Assembly: GCA_037576215.1 (NCBI GenBank) | Contig: JBANDB010000013.1 | Span: 1,612,001-1,676,000, forward strand | Direction of reading: 5' to 3' | DNA length: 64,000 nucleotides | DNA from: Armillaria gallica | Lineage: Eukaryota > Basidiomycota > Agaricomycetes > Agaricales > Physalacriaceae | In this document: one piece after another, positions 32,994 through 45,379 of the stretch | Numbering within the stretch: position 1 is the first letter of the stretch | Layout: every line of letters begins with the position of its first letter | The notes under the pieces: generated by a model | What the model was told of the DNA's origin: nothing | Seen by the model: the letters and a program-made list of their open reading frames with translations, nothing else | The model's database searches: none | Made by a program: the position numbers and the translations under genes

Positions 32994-35031
32994 GGTGTTC
33001 TGAATTCACAAACTTTGGGATATGTTCTGGATGTCCTTTGGGTAAACAATGGATCCTTCAATATCTTGAAGTCGAGGAATGAAATGAGTTGAGATGGGAG
33101 TAGAAAGTAAAGAGGCAAGTCCACTTAGGCATGTGTCAAGCCTGGTCTGATACAGCCACAACTTGACTTTGCCTTTGATGGCCATTGTTATGCACATGCC
33201 ATGGACCTCCGCTTCACACTGACTTCAAGCATAGACTTCATCTTAACAACCACACCATCGGACCTCCACAGCCTCTGGCCACTTACCATTTACTTTACTC
33301 CATTTAACATTTCATTTTACTATTTCACATATTAAATCTAGAACCTGAATTTGGTAGCAAACAGACCTCCATCGGATCCCATCGGAGCCTGACTTGGATT
33401 TACCTACTCATATATATACTGTAGAATTACTTATAGATACTCAGTTTGAATATCAACTTGGTTTAGCCAAATCTCTCTCTGACTCTAAGTCCAAATCTAT
33501 TGCTCTCAAAGCCTGTGGCCTCCGCTCCATTGGACTATCTTCCTCTATCCCAACCTTCGCTCTCTGCAGACTCTGCTCCGCAATCCAACCTTAGGGCTTT
33601 GGCTCAAGGGTGACATTGCTAATAGCTTCACCAAAGCCCATGCACTCCGCAGACCTCCACTCATGCAAGTTATCTTGTCTATTTGGCACATCCCTAACAG
33701 CTATCTCTTCTAGTCCTATTCTTGCTTCTGTAGGCTGTGCTGTCTCATTTCCTCCATGTTTCAAAACAGTCAAAATTCCACACTGTGCATGTTCATCTAC
33801 TTATATTCATCATCCCTCATTAAATCCTCTGCCGAACAAGGACCTATTCAACCCCTAGCCCTTCAAACATTTTCAAGAGCATCCCACTGGGGACCCTGAT
33901 TGATGTGTTGTCCAATTTGGGAGACCATGCCTCATGTCTTGACATGCCCAGTCTTTGTCTTCATTTTGAGTTTGAACTGTGAGTCAATTTCATTTCTTTG
34001 CAGGTATCTGCTTGACTCTAAACAGTCATTTATGTTTATTGGTGCTACAATACATGGGGTATTCTTCTTTTGGGTGTGCTTTGACTCTGTGATAACTTAA
34101 TGGTAATCCTCGGCAAGCCACTGATAGGATATCTTTTCTGGCTGACATTATGGATATAGCACTGTCATCTCTGCCTGTCATCTGCTTTCTGCTTTTATGA
34201 AACTTGGAAGATTAAATGGAATCAAACTGATGTAAGTTGAATATCTGTTCAACATTGTTATTCCTGAGCTGACATATCTCATAGCTATAGATATATTTCA
34301 AGGACAGAATGAAAATTTGACTGATCTTGCCATAGCATGCTGAAATTTCTGCCCATCCTGGTGTCTCTGCTTTGATATTGTGGTGCCCAAGTATTATCAA
34401 GCCATCTCATGAATTATTCTTCATTTGGAACCATTCAAGCACCCTGCAACACACAAGTGAAACACTTAGCATACATATTTCAGACATTTCCATTCAATCA
34501 TGACTGATTTCTGTTTTCGCAGTCCATCTCAAAGCTCATTTTCATCCATTGAAGCTCTGTTTCCTTTTGGGGCACGATATTTATGACCCTAAGCATTCTG
34601 TGAATTTGAGCAGTGAGTGCCATCTCTTTCCTGCTGACTGGTTACACTAAATGAATCTTTATCTTCTCATTTAGTCTCAACTCTTAATAAATCGGGGGTG
34701 TTTGGTCTTTGCATTCATCCATGAATGTGCAGGCAGAAATGTGTTTGGTATCAGCTTAAACTGTTGGCACAATGTTTAGATGACACTCAAAGTCCTCCAA
34801 GGTACATCATTCTCCCTGTGGGGTACAGGAATCAAAAAATAAACTTTTACGAATGTCCAGAACAAGGGGATGGGCAAGAGGACTTGCCTATCATTTGCTG
34901 TACTTTGGAACCTTGGGAAGCAGGAAGCAAATGGCAAGGGAACATCAAATAAAAATGGCTAAAGCAAGTCGTTTGGACCGTGAGATTGAATGGGCAAGTC
35001 TTCCATATCTTGGATGGATTCTATTTTCACA
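32994..35031. other. No gene seen; CpG-poor DNA
   Basis: Short open frames only, none with a recognisable domain. The stretch at about 33400-33900 is C/T-rich on the plus strand. I see no clear repeat boundaries. Confidence 0.5.
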
Positions 35032-35039
35032 CTTGCTTC

Positions 35040-35895
35040 TAGTGATGTCTCAGCTCAGGCTCAAGCGGCAAGCCCAGGCCAGCCATAAGCCAGCCCTATA
35101 AGAGCCCAAGCTGTGCCAGGCCATAACAACAGCTTTCGAGGGCTCAAGGCTCAGCTTGGGGTTTTCAAAGCCTTAAGCTGGCCCTAAGCCCTGGGCTTTC
35201 TGTATGCATAGGTAAGTGACTTCTAATCCTATATTTCAGTCATATCCAACTCACTCTGCATGTTTAGGATTCCATGATAGCTATCTTCCATAGTAAACAC
35301 CTTTCTTGCAGATCTATCATGGTATTTTGCAGCTGGCAGTACATGTGGCAATAGACCCTAGGTATGATGTCATACTTGCTGACTCTGTAATATTGACACT
35401 CTGGAAGGTGTATGCTGTCCTAGATGTTGGAATATGGCAATCTGGCATCATGCTGAGCTTGCTGATTAAGGAAGAACATATAGGAAAAGTGTAGAAGATT
35501 CTAGTAAATAGTCATTTAGTATAAAAGTAGGTACTGTGGTGTACATCTGCATGTGCTTGCAGAGCTCAGCCAAGCACAATACTATTGGCTCAACACCACA
35601 CATATCTATACTGGGAATGAACTGATCCCCTGTTTTACAACACTAGATGAAGCTAACAGGTCCCCGGTATGTCACTATGCATTGGAGCAATGATATAAAT
35701 ATACTGACATCAGTGCTACATTGCTCAATAGGTGTATTATCTACCACCACTGAAAAGCCAGGCTCAAGCCTAAGCCGGCCTGAGCCAAGCCCTGTCTGAC
35801 GGCTTGGGCTGGGCTTGAAGTTTCGATGAGCCCAAGCCAGTGTAAGCCGAGCCCAAGCCATGGCTTTGAGCCTAAGCCAGGCCGGCACATCACTA
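35040..35895. mobile_element. Non-autonomous hAT element
   Basis: The ends are inverted copies of TAGTGATGT. The sequence is flanked by a perfect 8-bp duplication CTTGCTTC (35032-35039 and 35896-35903), the length typical of hAT elements. Both subterminal regions (about 35050-35200 and 35755-35885) are filled with AAGCC / GGCTT words arranged as inverted repeats, which may be transposase-binding sites. The centre is non-coding. Confidence 0.85.
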
Positions 35896-35903
35896 CTTGC
35901 TTC

Positions 35904-36229
35904 GTTGTTTGACATTCCATCTCCACAGGAAATGAAAATCTGATGTATAAAAACTGGGGATGGACGGACTTGAAATCCTATGTCCCACTGTTCCTTCTCT
36001 CTAGTCCGCTTCCCTAGTACTTTCTCTTCTACCTGCCTTTTCTCTCTCTCACTCCAAACCTGGAGCAGTGGCTAGCATGCCCACAGACTGATGTTATGGA
36101 AATATACTGTGCTTGTTGACTGGCTCGTTGATATTGCGGGGGTCGTCACCTTGAAGGTAAAGCATGTGTTGTACCTTTTTGCTTCCCATTCAAATATCGT
36201 TGTTTAGACTTGCAAACGTGTGGACGCGT
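35904..36229. other. Spacer, no gene seen
   Basis: CpG-poor sequence that gives way to CpG-rich DNA near 36120. No supported feature. Confidence 0.45.
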
Positions 36230-36399
36230 CAGGATCTCGTGACCGAAACTCTGGGCCGGTGCCCGTTTGGGGAATCTCGTTGATGGCATTTTCTTCACTT
36301 TAACTGCCACGTCGATTGGCCGCTCGTCGTTGAGCCTCGGTGGTGAGCTCGATTTTCATGTTAATTTTTTTGTTGTCTTCCTTATTCTTTCCCTGCAGT

Positions 36400-37120
36400 G
36401 TTTGCCATGGCGTCATCCATTTTGCTAACGGTGGACCTGGGCGAGAAGGGAAACGTTCATGTAAGTGTTACTTGTTTGCATTATCGTTTGCTAATGAATT
36501 TTTATGTACAGTAGCTCAAAGCCACGGATTTGAGGGGGCAGATAAAGCGGGACGTAGGCGTAGAGTGAGGAGTGTCGCCATCGAGCAAGCCTGTGGAACG
36601 GAGGTGCGTGCAACCGCGCATTGGTCGTTGACGTTGATTCCTTACCTATCTAATTCCATGGGTCAGCGCTCGCTTCAGTCTTCAAAGCTTCACTGGCAAT
36701 ATCTGGTTCACTCCCATCCCTGCCGCTGCTACTATCCCGTTCAACATTGGTACGTATCCTAGCCCTCGTTCGTGCCATCGAGGACTAATGCCTAGGTTAG
36801 TACATGAATATGGACGACGTCGACGGTGGGAACACGCTAGTGGATTCGGGAGGGCACTAATGAAGAAAGGTATGGCTGGTTTTCGATGTAAGAGTCGCCG
36901 GGAAGCTAACTCGATTCATGCAGTAACTGTCGACTACAGCCAAGGAATGCTTGCGGGCATGCGTGGAGGGTCACCCGTGCGTGCGGATGGTGAGAGGAAG
37001 AGTAGCGCGGATTGTCAGGAGAGGGATGGTTGGACACTTCTTTTATTAGTCTGGATGGGCGGTTTTCGCGACTCGGATGCGGGCTGGCACATCCACGGAG
37101 GTCGTTTACGGATGTCGGAT
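36400..37120 (+). pseudogene. Multi-exon gene remnant in module A, possibly P450-related
   Basis: Several short exons are bounded by plausible splice sites. One ends at about 36461 before GTAAGTGTTA, with its acceptor at about 36512. Another encodes FTGNIWFTPIPAAATIPF (about 36690-36750). A third follows after a 50-bp intron and includes EYGRRRRWEHASGFGRALM (about 36805-36867). The last is conserved in C as EYGWRRWWEHASGYGRALM. That spacing of W and R is reminiscent of a cytochrome P450 C-helix, and module B continues into a P450 I-helix motif. I do not recognise the protein with confidence, and frames are broken in all copies. Confidence 0.35.
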
Positions 37121-38779
37121 GAGACGTCGAGCAGTCTTGCAGCTGGGCAGTTTTGCTTTGACATTTGGTCTCCGCGGAGAATCCTTCCCATCCCTTCCTT
37201 TCCGTCCTCGCCTGGCTCTCTACCTCTACAGCTTATCCCTACGAGCAAGGCTTACGACGTTGTGCCAAAATCCCCTGCTCGTGTGGTGCGTTCGTTGATT
37301 TCATGACGGGTCGTCACACTGCCAGTGTGAGCTTTGACCTCCATCATCGACTTTGACGCGCATGGTAGGGCTTGTTCTTACACTCTTACACTCCCTTTCA
37401 TTGACTTGTTCTTCAATAGATTTGTATAACTATTACCCTCAAGACTTGCAATGGTAAAACGGCCCAGTCCTGGCTCGTAGGCTCGTTTCCTTCACTTGTA
37501 AGCCATTTTCTTTCATTTCTGATGATTCATTATCTAAGGGGACATTTATGCAAGCGTTGACTTGATGACTGGAATACACCCAGGAGCCGAGAATATGGAG
37601 ATTTGAAAGGTACGTTCATTTTATCTTCTACGAGAATTTGGCGTGCTGATAACCATTGTAGGCTCAGCACTCAGCTAGGTCGCCCTCAAGTGCATAGCGC
37701 AACAGGTGGAGACTCGCCGCCACGGCCAACGTCTCGACATCGGACTTGTTTAGGGATGATAGCACGGTGGGACAGGGTTCCAAGGTGAGCATCTTAGTTT
37801 TTCATTTGATTTTTTCCGTTAACAGACTTTTTGCAGACGTTAACGTGAATGAATTCAAGATGTACAGACAGTGAAGGTATGCTTCTACTTTAACTATTTT
37901 GCATTGGATGTACTCAGCAGTCAAATTCAGGCAGTCGTCCTCGATTCCCGGAAGCAACGTCTTGCGCTTACAGCCAAAATAATGGACTGCCATCACTATT
38001 CACCGAATACGCCAACGGAGGGAAGGGAGGATGACCCGAGGTACGTTACACTTGCTTTGGGTGAATCTCGACTGGGTGACTGACTCGTTGCGCTAGGACC
38101 CCGGAATGCGAGACGTCGCTTTGATGAACACCGCGGGGTATGGCGTCGACCGGAATCCGCTTCGATGAGGCCATAGGGTGATGCGTCGACCTCGGAGGGA
38201 GGCTGTGAAGGATACACGGCATAGGAGGGGTCGTCGATGTCCGCAGGAGGAGCGTGAAGTCTGAGACAGTACGTCTCCGGCATTCTATGGGTATATCAGT
38301 GTAATGACGAGAAGATACTTGGTACATAGGCAAAGTACGGCAGCATCCCCGTAGTCGAGGTCACTCACGGTGCCCGGTCCGGACGGAAATGCAAACGTTT
38401 TTTCTCTTTTTCGCAACGGTCCTCTTCAACGACGTGAACCGCACCTTTCATCCGAACACGTCAGACCTCAATTTTCCGTTCTAGAATTGAACTTGTTGGC
38501 GGCCAACCGTATTCTTGGCATACGAACAGTTCCAGAGTTTATTCCATTTGGCTGTGCTTTCTTTGCATCTCGGCGAAGAATTTTTGATATAAATGGTGGG
38601 GATAGGACAAGCTTCAAATGATCTCTCCATTCCTTCCCTTCCTCCCTCCCTTCCCTCCTCCTCGCATTCTCTTCTCAATCTGACCTGAGTTGTTAAGCAA
38701 TGATGTCATCGGCGCGTCCCAGTCTCGGAGTCGTGTCGTTGATGGACTCGTTGATTCTGTGACGCTTTTCACGCTGCCA

Positions 38780-39240
38780 TCGTGAACCTGTACCACGACC
38801 ATTTGGTTGGATGCTCAAGGTACAAATGCGTGCTCCGCATGTTTTCTTCCCGTTTGCTGACTTTGATATAGAGCAGTGTTTCCTTTCATCTCGTCAAGAC
38901 TCAATACCAGTACCGAGGTATGCATCGCCTCGAGATTATCTCATTGCATACTGACATTGATCTTTAGCCTTCTCCGTTTCTGGACGGGCGAGCATCGATA
39001 ACGAATGGGATATAGAGCTGAAAGTGTTGAAACGGTACGTTCTTCGCCGTCTCATTCTCTTCCATCAATTCCTGTGTTTTGTAGGCTTCCGCTTTCCTTC
39101 AAGTTGGCGCCTGGGACTCGGAGTGGAGACTCAAGATATGGCTCGAAGGTGTAGACTGCAGGACTACGACACGAGGATGAGGTGCGCTCGCTTTTTGCCT
39201 ACCTGCTTGCTTGAATACTGACCAACTTGTTTTGCAGTCG
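38780..39240 (+). pseudogene. Unrecognised multi-exon remnant repeated in A, B and C
   Basis: The most conserved exons encode NEWDIELKVLKR and then LPLSFKLAPGTRSGDSR, separated by a 50-60 bp intron starting GTACGTTC and ending TGTAG. Matching exons lie at about 47935-48110 in B and 55445-55640 in C. The C copy is more damaged. I cannot name the family. Conservation of both exons and splice sites in three copies says this was once a gene. Confidence 0.4.
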
Positions 39241-40010
39241 ACCGCCAACTTTTGATCTGTAGCGATACAAGCACGGCCGACGTTCAAGTAAGGCATTCCT
39301 CGACTCTGGCAACCTCGATGAACTTGTAGTCCTCTCGAATCAAGCGGGCTGGATAGCGAGGGACGACGGACGAGATGGATAGGTAGACTTGTGTGAGCAC
39401 ATTAGTAAGAAGGCGGTAATTCTGGTACGAGCCGTGTGCTAACATGACGGGCAGATTCTCAGGAGCGAGGGCGTGAATTAACTAGGGAGGTGGACAAGAG
39501 GGTGCTACTTAATAATAGAATGTAGCTTGTAGACGCGGGAGTGGGTTTATGACACAACGCGCGCGTGCCCGTGCCATGCGGCGATCCAATATCTTTTTTC
39601 CTTAGAGGAACTTAACGGGTTCACAGGGGTGCAACTCATTGTTGAGTTGATATTGGCTACACCTTGAATGTATGCTGTCGCGGACGAATGGCGGGATCAA
39701 TTAAACAAGATCTCCACGTGTACACCATCTTACCAAGCTGCATTGTTTGCATGCGTTTCAGGAATTTGTGCCTTGCCTTCCGACCCTATCCACGGCGACT
39801 CGAGCAGCTCTTCTTCGCACTCCCCGGAACGATATCTTGAAAGGTTTGAAAGGGGAAATAGTGAGTACAGTTAATCTACGATTGTTTCGAGTACATGCAT
39901 TGATGACGTTACTAGTAGCGCTCTCAAGAAGTACACGAAGTTGGCTTTTGATTCACATCAAATCAATTTGGAAACGCTTGCGCCTCGTATTTACGACTCG
40001 ACAGACACCA

Positions 40011-42007
40011 ATGGATTCACCTCCGAGCGTAGCCTCCGTTTCAGATGGGAATACCGACGTAATCGGGACAGTAGAGGAGACACAACACCCGACCGGGAGT
40101 GATTTTTCAGAAGATGGGGAACCTTTGTTAGAGGCGACAGTTGATTCATCGACCACCATGCGACCAGAAGTACGCTCGGCATCGTTGGTGGCGGGTCCTC
40201 AGATTGATCCTGCGGATGAAGAGTCAAACAGTCATTCTGATAATGCTCCCGACGATATCAATGTCCCGACATCTTTTTCTTATCGTTATAGAAAGAAGTG
40301 GGTATGTCAGTCGGCAACACAGACAGAAATAAAATTTAAATGTATTTACAGGGCATCACTCTTCCCAAAGTCACCCTTTCCGCGGTCACTGAGACCGGCC
40401 AAGCGGAATCGTCTATCACGGTTCCAAACCAGCGGTCTTACACCGGTCGAGAGCCCGTTATATCATCCTCCCTCGCGGACACTCCGTGTGCTACCCTCGG
40501 CATCAAGGGGGTCTTGGATCACCTGAATGCCACACTCGGAACATCACACACCCTTGACACTCCGTCTCTCTCGTCAGTTCTGAATGAGTGCATTGAGAAG
40601 AACAATGACTTTGGCACAGCTTATGCCCGCCTTCGCCAAGTATGGAACACACATGACATCAGCGACATCCAAAATAAACTCTGCAGATGTGAAAAAGAGG
40701 ACAAGGAGCGGAGAGAAAAGGCACTGGTAGGGAACTGGATCGTTGACCCGGAAATGCGACCTCGACGCCTTTGGGACCTGTACAGCAATCGTGTAGTGCC
40801 TTCATGGATCATTGATGTAGTGTCGATACGATGGTTGTTGAAGCATGGCAGAGAGCCACTGCCAATTTCACATGCATGGATGCATGAAAAGGATCGTGTG
40901 GATGTGTGGACATCTATCAATGGGAAGGAGTGGCCAGTGCCAATCCCAAAGGGTGCCAGTCTTGAACTCATCCGGATTGAGATGCTAAATCTGGGAGTGG
41001 AGTACACATGGGTGGATGTGCTCTGTTTGAGGCAGAAAGGAGGGCTGCAGGAGGATCTGCGTGTGGAGGAGTGGAAGCTGGACGTGCCCATAATTGGGTA
41101 TGTGTATCACCAGGCCACAGTTGTGGTCTATCTGAGTGGACTGGGGATGCCATTGAGTTTGAAAGATGGTGATTTGGACAGCAATCAGTGTTGGTTTCAA
41201 CGTGCATGGACAGTCCAGGAGGTTGGATGGGATAGGATAATTGCTGGGGATACACTAGATGGACCCATGAATGCCAGACCAATTGATGAGGATGGGAACT
41301 ATGAGATGGACTTGCTGACAAGGTTTCACAAACAGCTCAAGTCAGTGCAGGAGAGCAGAGGTCTATTTGCCTTGCTGGGACACATGCAGAAGCGAGTGTC
41401 AACTAATCCAGTTGACAAAGTGGCTGGACTTGCATTCCCTCTGTTTCCCAGGACCATACCTGCCTACCATGAGAGTGAGTCTCTTGAGGATGCATGGATG
41501 GCACTGGTGGATGCAATGTCCCCTGTGATGCGGGTGGATTTCCTCTTTAGGTATCCTAGAGCTGGACTTGGATGCAAGAAATGGATACCAACATGGAAGC
41601 AGGTCATGACAGAGCCTCTGCCAGATGATGGTGATTGCTATGATTCTGTTAAGCATGATTATGAGACAGGTGAGGACTGGTATGAAGATCATTGCATTGA
41701 AAAGGGGCTTGTGCAGGGGTTGGATGTGGGATCAGCAGAAGGGTGTGATCGATGTGGGGAGTTGGTTGTTGAAGATGCCAGTGGGATTGCACACACATTC
41801 AAAATCAGTGTCACCCATCAATGTCTGATACCCAAAGATGTGTACACACTGCTTGGGGACCATTATCACCGGAACTGGGTTGTAGGGAGACGACTGCCAG
41901 GACAGAAATTTGAGAAAGTGTCAGTGTTCTCTATGGATGGCCAGAAAGAAGCAGAAGGGTTAGAAAATTTACATGTATCTTCACAGTCTCACAATGTACT
42001 TGTTTGA
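40011..42007 (+). CDS. HET-domain protein (heterokaryon incompatibility type), apparently intact
   Basis: Exon 1 (40011-40301, 97 codons) and exon 2 (40352-42007) flank a 50-bp intron (GTATGT..TTTACAG, 40302-40351), giving 648 residues. Exon 1 is acidic and serine-rich. The HET domain spans about residues 265-400, with YTWVDVLCLRQ (about 315-325), GYVYHQATVVVYLSGLG, and CWFQRAWTVQEV. The C-terminal part contains HQCLIPKDVYTLLG and VVGRRLPGQKFEKVSVF. HET domains trigger cell death in fungal non-self recognition. A paralogue at 56538-58543 shares intron position and sequence but is broken. Upstream exons are possible (an open stretch at 39668-39874 ends near a GTGAGT). CpG density drops sharply inside exon 2, near 40550. 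Confidence 0.8.
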
Positions 42008-42479
42008 TTTTACTAGTTTGTGGCTATTTTTCATGTTCTTCCTCAATTTCAGTGCCCTGACATCAGTTATAATGGGATGTAGGTCATCATGAAGACTTTG
42101 ATCTACTACCCATCCCTGAATGTCTTGCCTCAAAGTTGTTTTGCACATGTCAACACTTTACTTTCCAAATTTAAACTTGACATCCATGACCCTGAGCATT
42201 TTATGATCTCAATGGTGAGTGCTTTCAAGTGCTACAACTAGGTTTGTGCTTAGAGACAAAGATATTTTTTTAGATGATGTATTCTCATTACAATTTACAA
42301 TATAGAACAGCATTACATCCCTGGAAACATGTATAATGCCAAGAATACACAATGCTGATGAAATGAGTACAGCAAGCTAACGATATGACCTGTACAACTG
42401 AGTTTAAATTTAGCAGGTTCATTTTTGCTGACCACGCACCTTCCTAAATTCTATATAGCATCCAAAACAGCACCTTGCT

Positions 42480-43600
42480 CCCCGCATGGTCGTCGAGCGA
42501 GAAATCCCGTCAAACAGCGTTGTACTGATGATCTCTGAGCCATACTGTTCCTCAATGCCTCAAACTTCACAGACTCGGGAAACGGACATACATCCCTGGT
42601 CCTCTCTCACAATCCTCCCATTGCGGTCACCTCCTGTTCTTGCTCGGGGACAACGATACATCTTGTCAGCGCAAAATCCGGCTTGGTTCCCTTGTTTGAG
42701 CGCCTACCTGATATTGAAGTTGTCATTTATGTTGCAGGCATCAGGATATTGGCATTGGCCTGAGAAAAAGGTCAGTGCGTGAACTTGGAGAGATTCGGGG
42801 GACGTACCATCCCCGGCCATCTCCCGTAGACATAGTCCTCCCTCCACCGTCGCTCTGTCTCGTCCTCCAAGCAGTCCTGGTCTTGCTCGCCGGACAGCGA
42901 TACATCGTGTCGGCGCGGAAATACATCTTGTTTGAATTTGAGTTCTTGAGGTCTTCATTCGAGGGAGAGCCTCACATGAGATCAATGAAGCTGAGAGATG
43001 CGTGAGTGTGCGTGAATTGAGATCAACAAGAAGACGTACCATCATGCCCCGGGGGTGTCTCCGGTCATCTCCACCGATCCTCCATGCGCCTCCCTCTACT
43101 CCCTCATCTTCACACTATCTTGGCTCTGCTCGCGGGACGACGATACGTCGTGTCAGCGCAAAATCTGGCTCTCCAAATACGACTTCTTGATGCCCTCATT
43201 TGAGGAAAATGACTGGGGGACCGGTTGATCTGAGAAGCATATGAGTGCGCGTGAATGCAGAAGTAACGGAAAGTACTTGCCATCCCCGGACTCGGACGTC
43301 TCCTTCAATCCACTCCACGCCATCATCTCCTCCGCCATTCCCTCATCTTCCGATGGTCCTGGCCTTGCTCACCGTACAACAATACGTCGTCTTGGGGAAA
43401 AATCCGCTTCAAATACGTGAAAAAATGTCTTGCATGGGCGTCGAACGAGATGAGGCGGTCGTTGACCTCGTGTCTGCGGAAGGTGCTGGGTTATGGGCGC
43501 AGAGAATGAGCACTCTGAACGCGTGCGGGATGAGTGCGGACTTACCACTCTGCGTGTCCCACGACGATCCTTCGATCCCTCCCAGATGTCCAATCTTCTA
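42480..43600 (-). repeat. Tandem array of about five diverged 220-265 bp units with splice-like signals
   Basis: Units are marked by plus-strand CGTACCAT-like words at about 42585, 42803, 43035, 43274 and 43540. Each also carries ACGATACGTCGTGTCAGCGC-like sequence. On the minus strand each unit shows an exon-like stretch of about 180 bp, then a donor (GTACGT, GTACGT, GCAAGT or GTAAGT), about 50-70 bp, and an acceptor (CTCAG or CGCAG). Parallel peptides such as ADTMYRCPAS and ADTTYRRPAS appear, but stops interrupt them. This may be a decayed gene with repeated exons. I do not recognise the product. Confidence 0.5.
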
Positions 43601-44727
43601 GGGCTGCTCGTCCATCGTCTCTAGCCAAAACCACATCGTCCGGGTCCCCTTGATGGTAGCGCATTGTTGGCAGAAGGGGGCGGCCTTGAGGATGGCGAAA
43701 TCGAGAGTGAAACGAAGGGAGAAATCCCTGCAGCTTGACACGCGTCTAAAGGGAAGGGAGTCAAAGAAAGTGTACCCAATTTGGAACACATACCATAAAA
43801 GAAGGATCTTAAATGGGAGTAATGAGCATGACGGTAGATGGACAAGGAAGCGCTGACAACGACGGTGGTGGTAGGAGGTAAGAAGTCCTTCGTGCGGGCC
43901 GATCAACTTTTGAGTTGATCCAGATATGGGCCGCGCTCGTTCGTTGATTTCGTCACGGGCACACTGGTCACGCGTACCTTCAACACGGACGACCAACATT
44001 GCGAGAGGTAAGGACGTTGTCCAATGCCGTTTCCTTGTCGTTGATTCATTTTCATGAACAGTGCTTTTTTTTTAATACCTTGCAGCAACATGGGCCAGTG
44101 CGGCTTTGGGAATCTCGTTGATCACGCGTTTTCTTCACGCCGATTGGCCACTTGTCGTTGAGCTCGATGGTGAGCTTGTATTTTCGCGACTAAACTTATG
44201 TTTTCCTCATTCTTTCCTTGCAGTGTTTGCGACAGCATCATCTTGCTAACGGTGGACCTTGGCGAGAAGCGAAACATTCAAGTAAGTGTTGCGTGGCTGC
44301 ATTATCGCTTGCTAATGAATTTTTATGTACAGTAGTAGCTCCAAGCCATGAATTTCATGAGCAGGTAGAGCGGGCCATAGGTTTAGAGTAAGGAATCGAG
44401 CAAGCCTGTGGAATGGAAGTCCGTGCAACCACGCGTTGGTCGTTGACGTTGATTCCTTACCTATCTAATTCCAGGGGTCACCGGTCACTGGCCAACCTTT
44501 ACTGGCAACATACAGTTCGCTCCCATTCCTGCCGCCGCTCTCATCCCGTTCCACATTGGTAGGTATCCTGGCCCTTGTTCATGCTGTCGAGGACTAATGC
44601 TTAGGTTAGGATGTGAATGCGGACGGCGTCAATGGTGGGAGCTAGTGGATACGGGAGGGCACCGATGAAGGGCGGTATGGCTGGCTTTTGATGTAGGATT
44701 CATCGAAAAGCTAACTCGACCCATGCA

Positions 44728-44973
44728 GTGACTGCCGACTACGCGCAAGGAATGCACGCGATTGATGTTCGGGGAGGCTGGAATCAACTCCTACGATTGG
44801 GAACGATTCAATTCGAAAGCTACAGGCCACGAGGGATGTTCTCGTACGCATCGCTTATCACGCCTTTGGTGACTATGGTGACTTGCTACATCCAAGGGTA
44901 TTCCTATGAGCCACGAAGAACTCACCGCCAAAGTGACATAACTCTTAGCAGGGTCTGATACGGCTGCGAAGTG
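44728..44973 (+). pseudogene. Cytochrome P450 I-helix remnant
   Basis: In one frame the sequence at about 44910-44970 reads MSHEELTAKVT, a stop (TAA), then LLAGSDTAA, followed by a GTGAGT donor. AGxDT is the oxygen-binding I-helix signature of P450s, normally preceded by an EEL..EV.. stretch as here. The upstream part, from an acceptor at about 44727, reads TADYAQGMH. The stop and the lack of a heme-binding region show that it is only a fragment. Confidence 0.5.
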
Positions 44974-45379
44974 AGTTTGTGTCTTTCTTGTTGGTGGTAA
45001 TCATGATAAATTAAATATTGTGGTGCAGTACTTCATGCCTGGACATACGCTAGCTCGCATCAACCGCACAAAACATACTTTTCAAAGATATTGACAGGAC
45101 AGAGAAAAGAAATGATGCACGGCAAGGTGCCTAATACTGTCGGAAGAAATCAATGCGTCGCGCGCCACCTTAGTCTTTAGGGCAGATTTGGTTCCGGCAC
45201 CGGCGACTTGAAGTGTCGTGCTTCTTTTATAGCGCGGTTGCGTTATGCAGCCTTCATCTTTCTTCCCCCAACCACGGAAAATATCCCCCCAGAGACCTAT
45301 TACGCCATCGGCAAAGAGGTACCCACTTTTCTTTCTCCCTCGACAAGCAACCTTTCTGACTTCACGTTTGTCTAGCTCC

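Larger units (their letters stand above)
36230..42360 (+). repeat. Module A of a triplicated, intron-bearing block
   Basis: Segments recur elsewhere in the window. 36230-37150 resembles 44090-44770 and 54300-55050. 37270-38530 closely resembles 51376-52617. 38690-39490 resembles 47620-48440 and 55195-55970. 39520-42360 resembles 55990-58916. Short GT..AG intron-like segments are conserved between the copies, so these derive from genes. The order here is the simplest of the three. A short motif with GTTGATTC/T..GTGACG..TCACACTGCC recurs several times (37290, 38745), which suggests earlier internal duplication. Confidence 0.75.

Noticed and set aside
36788..37306. A 172-residue protein
   Set aside because: The frame runs through a conserved intron (GTATGG..ATGCAG at about 36870-36922) and is not conserved in modules B and C.
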